Positions 1-9,603 of a DNA stretch of 25,908 nt are shown piece after piece. A program made the translations under genes and the position numbers. This stretch comes from Chara braunii (lineage: Eukaryota > Streptophyta > Charophyceae > Charales > Characeae), in NCBI GenBank assembly GCA_003427395.1, contig BFEA01000031.1, positions 4,012,513 to 4,038,420 on the forward strand, read 5' to 3'. The notes beneath the pieces are model-generated. The model was not told the origin of the DNA. It made no database searches and worked only from the letters and a program-made list of their open reading frames with translations. How positions within the stretch are numbered: the first letter of the stretch is position 1; every line of letters starts with the position of its first letter.

Positions 1-65
<65 letters not shown>
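1..65. repeat. Poly(T) run at window start
   Basis: An uninterrupted run of 65 T on the + strand. It may be the poly(A) tail of an antisense retroposon or simply a homopolymer at a sequence edge. It lies just upstream of repeat X copy A. Confidence 0.95.
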
Positions 66-68
<3 letters not shown>

Positions 69-226
69 TTGCAATGCGGGCCCTGTGCCCAAGGCTCCAT
101 GTGTTGTGTGTTTACCATTGAGAGAAATGGGACGGGCCTGGCTCCACTACTCACCACATCCACAAACGACAAAAAACATGGCGGTGAATGCTGGTAGTGG
201 AGCGGGGTCCATGGGTTGGCTGCCTG
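66..226 (+). repeat. Repeat X, copy A, segment 1
   Basis: Positions 97-190 match 18120-18197 (shared phrases TTTACCATTGAGAGA, CCACAAACGACAAA and ATGGCGGTG). Positions 195-226 match 18241-18274 (TAGTGGA...GGTCCA...GCCTG). In copy B this segment runs directly into segment 2. Here a SINE separates them. The short ORFs in this stretch show no coding character. Confidence 0.75.
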
Positions 227-575
227 TCCAGCGGCCTAGCTCAGTTGGTAAGGCACGCAAGTGGCATTCAGTACGTCTGGGGTTCAATTCCCGTTGGCCT
301 CATTAGCGTCCACCACCTTGAGACATGCCGTTGGTCCCCTCGAGTGGCATTGAGCAGAGACTGCTCATGTTCATACCGGGAGGGGACCGGAGGGGAGGCA
401 CAGTGACTGGCCTATCGAAGAAGCTCGGTCCTGACGCCACAGGCTGACCCCTGGCCGATATCGCTCACCTGCTGTACCTGCTGTACCAGGTATCGCACAT
501 GCTGGTGGGTGCAGATCCCACATGTTCCCTCGTTGGAGGCTTGAGCACGGATGTGGCTGCTACGGGGTTCCACGT
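227..575 (+). mobile_element. tRNA-derived SINE, copy 1
   Basis: The head is tRNA-like: box A TAGCTCAGTTGG (237-248) and box B GGTTCAATTCC (281-291) are spaced as in a tRNA, and GCGGCC/GGCCTC could form a damaged acceptor stem. These are the internal RNA polymerase III promoter elements typical of tRNA-derived SINEs. The body shares blocks with 18470-18800, such as CATTGAGCAGAG, GGGAGGGGACC, GAGGGGAGGCACAG and GCTACGGGGTTCC. Copy B of repeat X lacks this insertion at the matching point, giving an empty site. The 3' part beyond about 575 is not shared between copies. A SINE encodes no protein and would depend on a LINE for movement. Confidence 0.8.
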
Positions 576-690
576 AATACTATGATGACAATAAAAAAGG
601 CCTGAAAGGCCCTCCTGTCCAGATTTGACAGGTAATTGAATGGTTGGGCTTAAAAAAAAATAGCCTTTTGAAAGCAAAAAAAAAAAGAGT
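576..690. other. Unmatched, A-rich sequence after SINE 1
   Basis: Holds A runs (652-660, 676-686) and no match to the second SINE copy. It could be the variable 3' tail of the SINE or extra sequence inserted with it. No gene seen. Confidence 0.5.
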
Positions 691-951
691 TCTACAAACT
701 GTAAGCCACTATGGGGGACAGAACTGTGTCGTAAACCTGGCCCCCCCTCTGCTTTCATGTCCGTCCTCTGAAGGCTGTGGGTGGATTTGGATGTCGCCCC
801 CAGTGGACTATTTCTAGGCCTTTTTCCCCATTTTGGCATTCTATGCACAACTCCAATTTTTTTTCCTCTTTTTTTCTTTCTATTTTATAAAAAGCCCAGG
901 GTGTTGTAGAGGCCAAGGACCAGACCCACGGTGACCGCTGGCAGCGGCAGC
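691..951 (+). repeat. Repeat X, copy A, segment 2
   Basis: Matches 18285-18460 plus 19050-19091: shared phrases include GTAAGCCACT.TGGGGG, TCATGTCCGT.CTCTGAA, CCATTTTGGC and CTATGCACAACTCC, then CCCAGGGTGTTGTAGAGGCC. In copy B this segment is broken by a SINE and by a MITE. The heptamer CCCAGGG at 895-901 is the uninserted counterpart of the MITE target site. Confidence 0.8.
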
Positions 952-1590
952 CGATGGTTGTCCTGACAGGATAGGCCACCTTCCCTACACTTCCCCACAT
1001 GAATTCTCCCATCGCACCCCCTATCCCTACTATCTTACCTTAATGTGACCAGCACGCACAACAATCACTCCACCCATATAGAGGGCAACTTGGACAAGAC
1101 AGCAGTGACAAGCACCAAGCCTGGGCAGCCCCCTAGCGGACAAACCTCGCCGGCTCACGCAATCTTTCTCTACAGGCCCAATATCAGAGAGTTTACCCAG
1201 CAGGAGTACCTAAGCTAGGCAAACCGTCGCCCACGGACACATCCTACCGTCCTTCGCCTAACTTGCCCAAGGCCAGGCGGAACTCAGATTAGCCGGAGCA
1301 ACTTACATACCTACCCTAACACCTGCTTTTCTGGCGTCGGGGCACTTTCAGGCGGGGCTCCAAGGCTCGGCTTCAATGGCTGGGCAAGGTCATTACACAA
1401 TGTATTGGCTGTATCTGGCCCGAAAAGGGCCTAAGTACAGACTGTACAGATATTGCAGCCATCTTTTTATTTGGGGGAGGACAGTAGTCCGAGTTCCTTT
1501 TGGCTTGTGCAGTGTCACTGACCTCAGGTTTGCCTTTTGCATAGGCAATTTCGCTGACCAGTTGCTGGTCAGAGTTGCTCTGTCGCAGTT
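952..1590 (+). repeat. Repeat X, copy A, segment 3
   Basis: Matches 21774-22345 over almost its whole length, for example GATGGTTGTCCTGA, AGAGGGCAACTTGGAC, AGACAGCAGTGACAAGCACC, GGGCACTTTCAGGC and CGAGTTCCTTTTGGCTTGTG. Stop codons differ between copies and no frame is conserved, so this is non-coding repeat DNA. Confidence 0.85.
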
Positions 1591-1611
1591 GGTTTCGGTC
1601 AGAGAAATTGC
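1545..1611. other. Nested stem-loop inside repeat X copy A
   Basis: Outer arms 1545-1559 and 1597-1611 are complementary at 14 of 15 positions (GCAATTTCGCTGACC against GGTCAGAGAAATTGC). Inside them CTGACCAG (1554-1561) and CTGGTCAG (1565-1572) form a perfect 8-bp stem with a 3-base loop. The outer and inner stems share bases, so they are alternative folds. This part is absent from copy B. It could be a tiny MITE remnant. Confidence 0.55.
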
Positions 1612-1655
1612 AGCAAATGCTGCTTCTGTAAGTTTCAAACCGTTCTTGTAATACA

Positions 1656-1658
<3 letters not shown>

Positions 1659-1689
<31 letters not shown>
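1659..1689. repeat. Poly(T) run, 31 bases
   Basis: Pure T run. It separates the stem-loop from the next segment of repeat X and could be an antisense poly(A) tail. Confidence 0.9.
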
Positions 1690-1693
<4 letters not shown>

Positions 1694-1765
1694 CTTCCAT
1701 GGCTTCTGCCATTTTCAACAAGATGTACACCAATTTAATATTTAGGGGAAAGTTAACCTTTTTAG
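1694..1765 (+). repeat. Repeat X, copy A, segment 4
   Basis: The stretch GCCATTTTCAACAAGATG followed by TACACCAATTTAATATTTAGG recurs at 25670-25708. The following AACCTTTTTAGTTTGAAATA recurs near 22350. Positions 1766-1915, up to the LTR, show no gene and no clear second copy. Confidence 0.75.
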
Positions 1766-1915
1766 TTTGAAATAGGCAAGAAAATGCAAAGTGTAGCTGA
1801 TGTCATTGTTCGAGTTTCAGAATGTGCAAGTTTAGCTGGGGGTTGAAACTGTGACTGTTTGTTCAGAGTGGCATGAATGCAGATTTAACAGCGTTTTTTT
1901 GCCGCTTTCAAGAGC

Positions 1916-2891
1916 TGCAATAACCCGCTTAAATATGCTAATGTCGTCGGCCAGGGGCCGCCCACAGGCCACAGCAAGGCCCTGCAGGCCTGCGCCAGAC
2001 TGAACCAAACAAGGCCCCTGAACCGAGGCTTCAGAGGCCCTGCGCCCGACAGTTGACTAAATTCAACTGTAACTCGGAATATTGAGGTTCACGAGTCAAA
2101 GTCTGCACGGACCCAGTCCAGGCCTCCAATCAGACACACACATTGGCTGAACGCAGGTATCCAGGCAGAATCTGGTCCAAGTGGAAGTCTGTATGAGATC
2201 CAGGCCATCGACTAGAAATCAATACCAGAGGCTGGTCAACTTGTGACTAGTATACTACTTATTGATCCAGCCCCTGTCATCGACATTCAGTCTTGCACTT
2301 GCTGCTTGATGCTGGCTGTATGCTGGCTTGACGCTGGCACTATGCTGGCATCGTGTGTGACGACGACGCGAGACTGCTGCATTGTGTGTTGGCGCCTCTC
2401 TGCTCTTGGCGCCAGCTGGAGATTTGATTGCTGACATGGCACTTGCTACACTGTCTTCTACACGATTAGGAAATCAACGAGGAGGGAGATCAGGGCTGTG
2501 AGATAGGGTTGTCAGGGAGAGAGGGAAACTTACCTAATTGATGTTGTCGACGTTGCGCGCTGCTGTGGCGTCTTCATGCGAGATTTGTGCCTATGTGGCA
2601 CTATGCTGTGGTCGGATCTTGCTAGGCTCATCTTGGATTTTGTTTGCTGACGTGGAAGAGGGGAGATGCCCAAGGTAGGAGTGGGTTATGAGGGAGATGT
2701 ATCTACGATGACATGGATGGATACTTTCTCTTCCACCCTCTAAGTCTTATCTCCCTCCTTTCAAATTCATCCTTTGGTTACATGACATTGTACTTCAGAT
2801 CACATTAAATGATTATTGGAGACATTGACAAGCGCTGAGGTATCTCATATTTCGACATTGACGAGGTTCCTTCCAGACTGGGTTCATTGCA
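1916..2891 (+). repeat. 5' LTR of the Ty3 element
   Basis: The start (TGCAATAACCCGC at 1916) was fixed by aligning it with TGGAATAACCCGC at 9541, just after pol: about 50 of the first 63 bases match. The end (TTGCA at 2887-2891) was fixed by the primer-binding site three bases later. This gives a 976-bp LTR with the usual TG...CA ends. No clear TATA box was located. The short ORFs inside are not coding. Confidence 0.75.
2311..2354 (+). repeat. 11-bp tandem array in the LTR
   Basis: GCTGGC recurs at exactly 2311, 2322, 2333 and 2344, an 11-bp period over four units with variable spacers. It sits about 400 bp into the LTR, in the part expected to be U3. A regulatory role is possible but unproven. 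Confidence 0.7.
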
Positions 2892-2894
2892 ATT

Positions 2895-2908
2895 TGGTAT
2901 TAGAGCTA
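2895..2908 (+). other. Primer-binding site (initiator Met tRNA type)
   Basis: TGGTATTAGAGCTA differs at one early position from TGGTATCAGAGC, the usual plant LTR-retrotransposon site complementary to the 3' end of initiator methionine tRNA. It lies three bases after the inferred LTR end, as expected. Confidence 0.8.
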
Positions 2909-3113
2909 TTCGTCCTTCATCGCGATTTGCTGATGCATGCCGAGACGCGCTATGGTAAGTGCGGGGAGGTGGGTCGCGCGTCGTTTGATCCGCGTTTATA
3001 AACTCATGCAATTATAATCGCGAGTCTAGACATTGGCATGTCGATGCGTGTGCTCACTTACCTGATGATTGGATGATGACGCGGACCTTGAAAAAGCAGA
3101 CCGGCGACATTCC

Positions 3114-3204
3114 TGACGTGGCGCGTCGTCGCTGACTCAGAGGTGGCGATCAGTGACCGGCGAGAGCATCGTTCCCTTAAGCACTGACATGGCGTTGAAC
3201 TATC

Positions 3205-3295
<91 letters not shown>

Positions 3296-3570
3296 AGTGC
3301 TGACGTGACATTGGGAGTGCCGCATATGTGGCATGGCATATGGGTGTTGATGTGGCATCCAGAGGACCAATCGGGTATTGTCCGACGTGGCACTTTCCTG
3401 TGTCGCGGCCTACCTGTTGACATGGCACTTTCAAGGACTTGGTAGTGGAACTCTGCTGACGTGGCTACTGGGACTTACGATTTGACGGTCTTGCTGGCCA
3501 TTGTCGCAAACGTGGTATACTCGGTGGATGTGTTGTGTTGGCCATACTGGGATGTGAAACGTGGCAGGGA
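3114..3570 (+). promoter_or_regulatory. Cluster of TGACGTGGCA-like motifs in the leader
   Basis: Related words occur at 3114 (TGACGTGGCG), 3185 (TGACATGGCG), 3301 (TGACGTGACA), 3348 (TGATGTGGCA), 3383 (CGACGTGGCA), 3418 (TGACATGGCA), 3457 (TGACGTGGCT) and about 3557 (AACGTGGCA). Two more lie in the LTR at 2432 and 2647. The ACGTG core is the plant bZIP (G-box/C-box) recognition core. Either a real enhancer-like cluster or a decayed minisatellite would explain this. The remainder of the leader, 2909-4125, shows no gene. Confidence 0.5.
3209..3294. repeat. (AG)43 microsatellite
   Basis: 86 uninterrupted bases of AG. It lies inside the motif cluster of the element leader. Ser-Leu repeat ORFs on the opposite strand are artefacts of this run. 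Confidence 0.97.
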
Positions 3571-4125
3571 AGACGTGTGCTGCTATTTTCCGTGAAGATT
3601 GGCGGGAGCGATACTTGCACTTGCGTGCACTGATGGGCGGTACGACACTCTGTTACGCCGTAGTACCACACGGCAGTCCTTGTGCCTGGATTCGAGTATC
3701 AACAGTGAGACAGCAATAAAATGATCAATTGACACATTGATTGCTTTGTGTTGTTGTTGGTTGAATCTACTCACCCGTCCCGGTCTGTTCTGTGGATGCT
3801 TGTTGACTCATCACTTGTGTTGTTGTCTTGATCATACTAGTCGTGGTTGAGGTATCTGTACACTCTCAAATAGCAACATCATCACATAGATAAACCGCAG
3901 TATTAGAAATAGACAGAATTGAAAATTTGAATCCTTATTTATTTCTTATTATTTTTTTTGTCGTATAAATTTAAACTTGAGGTGCAGCTGTGAAATTTTC
4001 TATTGTCTTATTGTGCGGCATACTCGCTCATTAGGATAACTTTTGTATGGAATTGTATGCGTGCGTCTGTTCTGACCTGATTTATTCCCCATCTCTTCTA
4101 CCCCATCTCCATTACTCTCTTTGCT

Positions 4126-5706
4126 GATGAAGAAGAGGTAGTGTTGAGAACTCGTGGCAAGATTGAGGAACGATGGCAACTAATGTTGAATCGTCTTTGT
4201 ACATTGCTGCAAGAATTGCAAAGAGTTGGCCCCAAAGTTGAGCAACATGTACGCAACATGTTTCATCTGCAGGCAGCATAGGACAAACTGAAGAAGGTTG
4301 AAACTATTGTTCAAATGTTGAAGGTGAGTGGGGTAGTGCAACTGATTGTTGATCGAGGACGAATGACCCTTGATCATTTTATCCGCGAGCAATATGCAAA
4401 GATGACTAAAGGAGAAGAGGCCGAAGAAAAAGGGAAGGTGAAATCGTTCGGAAAGAAAGAAGACTTGACAGAATAAATAATGACGACACTATCCGACAGT
4501 TGCAAGCTGCATTGAAAGTAGAAATGGAAAAGAAAGTGTATCGATAGTAAAAAATGAAAAAGAAGAGAGGGCAAAGAAAGTAGAAGAAATTAAACAAAAA
4601 TATCATATGAATGTAGAGGATTCAGAAGTTCACTTAGCATGAGTCCTGCAAAATATATAGACTTACCTCGCCCACTTGGAGATAAAAATTAACAATATCA
4701 CCACGGAATTGCAGACGGTGACACGATTGGTTAAAGGAATGAACAAGGTGGTGCGTGAGGAGGTTTCCAAGGAGAAAGAAGCACCTCCGGAAAAATTGAT
4801 GAAAGATAACATGAAGTCTCGGAAAGAACCTGAGGCCGTAAAGGAAGAATTCGCAAAGAAAGAAGAGTCGGTGAAGAAAGAACTCGAACCTGCGAAGAAG
4901 AAAGTTGCAAAGAAAGAAGAAGGGGAACAACCCAAGGCGAAATAAAAAATCAAAATGGAACTTTCTGTTACTTACAACAGAAAGTGAGGGGAGCATCTGT
5001 TACTTTGGATAGCCAAAATCCAAACCGATTGTGGTACCGCTCCTGTTGAGCCAGAAAGTCACGTTGGCTTCTCCACTTCATATCTCGGAGAAGTCGCAAA
5101 GGAGTGGGTATTGTCTAAGGTCAATGGTACTGGATTCGAGGACATAGGTGAGTGGGCAAAGACAATGACGCTCAGGGAATTCCTCCAGAAGAACAAAAAA
5201 AGGTCCATGGACAAAACGAATATCGACAAAGCCATTGGCGAACTCACCACCATCAATCAGAAGCGTTGGGTCAATGTTGATGCTTTGTCTCGCGAAGTGG
5301 ATCGTCTGTTACAGATACCTGGTCTGGACTTGCAGGATAATCAAGTTCTCTATATCTACTCTCACGCGTTGCCCGAGCCTATCCGCGAACATCTCGTAAT
5401 CGAAGCCAAGTCTTGTAAGTATAATTATAGACAGTTTTGTGACCTTGCGCTCGAGAAGGAGCAAATGACTGCACATGTGAAAGGCATTTGTGCGTCTCTT
5501 GTACGAAGTGGTCCGTCAGGTGGGTTCAGGAATGGCAAAAGGATCATGTGGATGCAGAACCGGCAGGATCACACCCTCGTCATCTTTGATAACGACACAA
5601 TGGAGAAGTGGTCCCTCGATGACGCCGAGAGTGTAGCAAATGGTGGCGGCGAGTCTGGGAAGGATGGCATCGCCGCCATGGTGACCAACACGGGTGACAT
5701 CAATTA
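4126..5706 (+). pseudogene. gag: Ty3 gag (broken)
   Basis: Gag is the structural protein of the retrotransposon particle. Segment one (4126-4476) is open except for one amber codon at 4279 and reads as a charged helical region rich in Glu, Lys and Leu. Segment two (about 4676-4945) is extremely Lys/Glu-rich and coiled-coil-like. Segment three (about 5021-5706) carries the capsid-like block: EVAKEWV, then YIYSHALPEPIREHL and a following helix, the usual end of the retrotransposon gag domain. No CCHC zinc knuckle was found before the stop at 5705. The start was not fixed because the segments lie in different frames. Confidence 0.75.
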
Positions 5707-6639
5707 GGGAGAATATAACAAGAAGAAGAGACGACGCTTCTTTCTGGAGCATCCCGGTGTAGCAGCTGGGAGGCATTGGGAAAAGATGAACCTGACACGA
5801 GAGGAGTGGCAAGAGCGGATTAATAATCGGTAAAGCTTGAAATGTGGTATTGAAAGACACATCATCACATGGTACCGCCTCATCCGGAATCCAAAAGGGA
5901 GCAGCCAGTAGGAGTAGTCTTTGCTCCTACTGATATGGAGGGTTCAGAAAAAAGGTAAGGCGTGTGAAACCCCTTTCGAATGACTCTTCTTCGACCCATC
6001 TCTAAGAACACCCTGAACTGTCTTGTGTTCTCTTTCTCTGGGCAGTACTCTTGACGAAATTGGTGATGAATTGATTGCATTAAGAAGTTTGTGGACTAAG
6101 AAAGTGACGTCTAAGGGTGAACTATGATTGCTGACATTGAGATTGCAAGCACACGAGTATGTGTTTTTTAGATTCTGCGTCAATACGGTCCTACATTTTG
6201 GAAAAGTAAAAAAAAAAATGCATTTGAGAATGAGAGTGCAGAACCTGCCACAACCTATCAGGTCTAGTATGCTTACAGATAAAAGCACGATCACTATCTC
6301 TCAATGTATTAGTCGTGTAAAATGTTATTTTTGAAGGAAGGAATGGAAGATAATATTGCATGAAGTTACCTTCCTCGTAGAGAAAAACTTACCCTTTGTC
6401 TTGATTCTGGTAATAGATTGGTACCAGGAGGCTAACCCAGATATCAAGTTCAAATAAAAGATTCTTAATTTAAAGGGTGAAAAACTCGACATAAAATCAA
6501 TCAAATAGTTTAACAAGTCTGATCTTAACTCATCACTATATTTCTTTTGTATAAGTCTTCCTGTTTTTCGAAGCATTGTTACAAAGAAGAAGCCGGCACT
6601 GACGTAATGATGGTACTCGTAAAACAAGTCGGTTAGTAC
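5707..6639. other. Gag-pol spacer; protease not recognisable
   Basis: Position implies the aspartic protease of Ty3 pol should be here. I could not find a D-S/T-G-A active-site motif in any frame. The + strand is littered with stops, and an ORF-sized open stretch exists only on the minus strand. Treat it as decayed internal element sequence. Confidence 0.5.
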
Positions 6640-7560
6640 TCTTCGTCCTATCCTCCTTCTGTTGACAAACTTATTCATGAATTTACAGACTTGTAGACTG
6701 AACCAAGAGAAATAATCAGACGTGTTATTAAGCACATGATTGAGATCATTCTCGGAAGTAAGATTCTCAAATGACCTATATACCAAATGTTTCATAGAGC
6801 ATTGAAAGAACTGAAGAAACAATTGCAAGAACTTACTGAAAAAATGATGAATTTGACCAGTTTTTTCTCCTTATGGTGCCCCTATTTTATTTGTCTCTAA
6901 AAAAGAAGGAGAAATCAGATTGTGCTTAGATTATCGAGCACTGCATTCCGTTACTGTGATGAATGTGAAACCCCTTCCTCGCATTGATAACTTGTTTGGT
7001 CAGTTGCAGAGATGTACGTATTTCAGCAAGATTGATTTGAAGTTAGGATACCGTTGAATAAAAATGTCACTTAAAGATCAACACAAGACTGTCTTCCAAA
7101 CCAAATATGACCACTACGAGTTTCTGGTTATATCGTTCCAACTGACCAACGCACCTGGTACTTTTCAAATATCTATGAATGAGTTATTTCGTTAATGATT
7201 GGATTAATTCGTAGTGGTGTATCTCAATGATATCCTCGTGTATAGTAAAACACTTAAGGAACATGAGAAACACTTATGAATGATTCTACAAAAATCGCAG
7301 GAGAGAAACTATAAATTGAACCCTAAGAAATCTGAGTTTGCTAAACCCGAGGTACTATATCGAACATATAGTGGACGTAAAAGATTCAAGGTCTGAAGAG
7401 AAAAAATAACAGTAATTAGGATTAACTCAGATCTAAGACTGACCAAATTGAAATCTTTCATAGGACTTGCTAGTTACTATAGGAAGTTTGTAAGAAAGTT
7501 CTCACTGATAATTGCGCTTATTAGAAGGTTGTGGAAGAAAATAAAACCTTGGTTATGAGA
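6640..7560 (+). pseudogene. pol: Ty3 pol: reverse transcriptase (inactive)
   Basis: The conserved lead-in (PPSVDKLIHEF, then PIYQM, then LKELKKQLQEL) precedes the RT core: [48 protein letters not shown] and FQTKYDHYEF. The catalytic YxDD box reads Y-L-N-D at 7220-7231, so the first aspartate has become asparagine (GAT to AAT). Nonsense codons appear soon after FSKIDL and repeatedly after the box. The connection region IGLASYYRKFV follows near 7465. The order and motifs are those of Ty3 RT, which copies element RNA into DNA inside the particle. This copy cannot make active enzyme. Confidence 0.9.
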
Positions 7561-7987
7561 TAAAAATTGTAAGTTTGCATTTAAGAGGTTAGAATATGTG
7601 ATAACTCACTATCGTGGCTTGAAAATTGTTCATCATTCTCACCCTTTCGTTGCTAGTCAGTATGAGATTGAGGTTGTGCTACAACAAGATGACTACAAGG
7701 GATATAAACTCATCAAGTTAATGTTCAAACGTCTTTCATCTGACAAGGTGACCAACTCCCCTTACGAAAGCGAATTGTATGCCTTAGTTGCTGCACTTGA
7801 CATATGGAAGCACGACTTGCTCTGGAGACACTTCATTGTTTACTTCGACCGCTCAACTCTGAAGTGGATAAAAACTCAACCACGACTCTCCGACAAATTA
7901 GTTTGATGGTCTACATTCATTGATACGTTTAAATTTGAATTAAAAACTACTAAAGAAAAGGTGAACGTTGTTGAAGATGCTTTGTGA
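7561..7987 (+). pseudogene. pol: Ty3 pol: RNase H domain
   Basis: An open stretch of 102 codons (7598-7906) continues past one stop to 7987. It contains VVLQQDD, YESELYALVAALDIWKHDL and LKWIKTQPRLSDKLV, the RNase H block found after RT in Ty3 elements. The E of YESELYAL fits the conserved glutamate of the family. The expected D of the TDAS motif is not seen (VASQYE here). In an active element this domain removes the RNA strand after first-strand synthesis. Confidence 0.85.
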
Positions 7988-8049
7988 TGACAATCCGATT
8001 TCTTTTGAACCATTATCTCATATCTTAACATTGAGACTGAGTTAAAAGA

Positions 8050-8870
8050 TCAAGTCCGTATTATCCAATTTGGACTCTTATCATGATAAACCCACAAAGC
8101 AACCCTGAACTCTTCTTTGAATATCGAATATGTGATGAGTTACTATTTTTTATTGACAAAACCGAAAAAAGACTTTGCATTCCACACAAAGAACAGATTG
8201 AGAGTATGATTATTGAGGAATGTCATGACACTGAAGCACACCTCGGATTCAAGAAGACGTATGCTAACATAAGAGAACACTTTGAATAAAAAAGAATGAA
8301 CGAATATGTGCTAACATGTGTGCGAGCTTGTCTTGTTTGCCAAAGGAACAAGCCCTCGCATGAAAATCCATTAAGATTGTTGCGACCACTATCTATTCCA
8401 AGTGAGTCAGGTGAATCTATCTCGATTGACTTAACGAGTCTCACCAAGAGTCGGAATGACAATAGTTAGGTAATGGTCATTGTGGATCGATTCTCTTAAT
8501 ATGCTCTGTTAATTCCTCTACTTATCGAAGCTAGACCAAAACCCGTCATCCAAAAGTTCTAAATGCTATGGGTTTCGTAATATGGATTTCTAAAAACCAT
8601 CATCTCTGATCGGAATGTACGGTTCACTAGCCAACAATGAAAAAAGTTGATGGAGACTTATGGAACCCGATTGACCATGTCAGGGACAAATGGGCAAACC
8701 GAACAGATGAATTCTTTGTGCCAACAACTTTTGCAACTATATGTACAACCAGATCAGATAGATTGGGATGAAAATTTGCCTAAGATTGCAAGTGTGTATA
8801 ACAACAATGTTCACACTGTCACCGACCAAACATCGGACATACTTCATAAAGGATGAAAGTTGTGACGTCC
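8050..8870 (+). pseudogene. pol: Ty3 pol: integrase, zinc finger and catalytic core
   Basis: The HHCC zinc-binding region reads ECHDTEAHLGFKKTY, then C-x6-CLVCQRNK, with one stop (TAA at 8287) inside. The core D,D,E residues can be placed: SIDLTS near 8425, ISDRNVRFTS near 8608 and NGQTEQMNS near 8694. Stops interrupt at least six places, for example 8467-8469 and 8637-8639. An intact integrase would insert the DNA copy into host chromosomes. Spacing matches the family, so this is a decayed but colinear copy. Confidence 0.88.
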
Positions 8871-8996
8871 CATTAATGCTTTGACCAAAGACCGAGTCCA
8901 ACGACTACCCCATGAACACGAGAATTTACAGTTTTGTATTAAGAAAACATAAAGAAAGTAAAAAAAAATAAAAAAATTCAAAATGTTCAATTACAA

Positions 8997-9473
8997 ATGA
9001 TTGAACTGACAAACAAACATCGTCGGCCACCACAGTTTAAGAAAGGAGATTTTATTTGGGTCAAGTCCAAAAAAATTTCCTTAGAAGAAAATGTATCACA
9101 AAAATTGTTACTTGTCTACTACGGACCCCAGGAAGTTCTCAAGGTGATAGGGGATACTGATGGATCGTCGTACATAATAGATGTATCCGTCCACCTCAAG
9201 ATGTATCCCATCTTTCATGCCTTCAAGACTCTGCGATATGTGGATGATCATCAGTTTCTTAATAAACCATTTATGTTTCCTCCCTCAATGGATGGAGGAT
9301 ATGAAGTTCGAAAGCTACTAGAATATGGATATTATTTTACAGGTGGTAGAGGAAGGCCACAAAAGCAGTTCAAGGTAAAGTTCAAATCGCAACCCCCCTC
9401 TGAAGCTCAGTGGTTTAGCAAGAAAGAGCTTCCACCTACTGCTCCCGATATTGTTTCTACATATGAACGTTGA
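8997..9473 (+). pseudogene. pol: Integrase C-terminus with chromodomain-like tail
   Basis: 158 open codons. The first half has KKGDFIWVKSK and the Y-Y-G-P motif (GPY/F module). The second half reads YEVRKLLEYGYYF, then FKVKFKSQPPSEAQWF, matching the chromodomain pattern Y.VE.IL...YLVKWKGYP....TWE. Such tails mark chromoviruses and are thought to guide integration to particular chromatin. In the aromatic cage Y is present at the start, but the central W is F or K here. It is the longest intact part of pol and was translated from its first ATG. Confidence 0.82.
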
Positions 9474-9540
9474 TTAAAAGAGAACCTAGTCTAAGAGTTG
9501 AAATTTTTGCGATGAAACTCGAAAATTGGGCTGACAGGAA

Positions 9541-9603
9541 TGGAATAACCCGCTCAAATATGGTAATGTTGTGGGTCAGGGGGCACCCACAGGCCACATC
9601 AAG
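9541..9603 (+). repeat. 3' LTR remnant
   Basis: TGGAATAACCCGCTCAAATA and onward aligns with the first 63 bases of the 5' LTR, including CCCACAGGCCACA. Similarity stops at about 9603, where different sequence begins. The polypurine tract expected just upstream is weak (GACAGGAA). Confidence 0.75.

Larger units (their letters stand above)
1916..9603 (+). mobile_element. Ty3 (gypsy) chromovirus, decayed
   Basis: A full LTR-retrotransposon layout can be read: 5' LTR (1916-2891), primer-binding site (2895-2908), leader, gag (4126-5706), RT (from about 6640), RNase H, integrase, a chromodomain-like tail (to 9473) and the first 63 bp of a 3' LTR (9541-9603). The RT-RNaseH-IN order defines Ty3 rather than Ty1/copia. 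Every coding segment is broken by stops or frameshifts and one RT catalytic aspartate is lost, so the copy cannot be autonomous. The 3' LTR is cut off where LINE-related sequence begins, so the target duplication cannot be tested. Confidence 0.9.

Noticed and set aside
237-303. A functional tRNA gene
   Set aside because: Boxes A and B are good, but the D and anticodon arms do not fold properly, and the same tRNA-like head is joined to a non-tRNA body at 18470, so it is a SINE head.
3058-3434. Ser-Leu repeat proteins on the minus strand (also 23841-24059)
   Set aside because: They are translations of the (AG)n microsatellites.
6325-6828. 167-codon ORF on the minus strand
   Set aside because: The opposite strand carries recognisable Ty3 pol lead-in motifs (PIYQM, LKELKKQLQEL) in its right-hand part, so this is a shadow frame.
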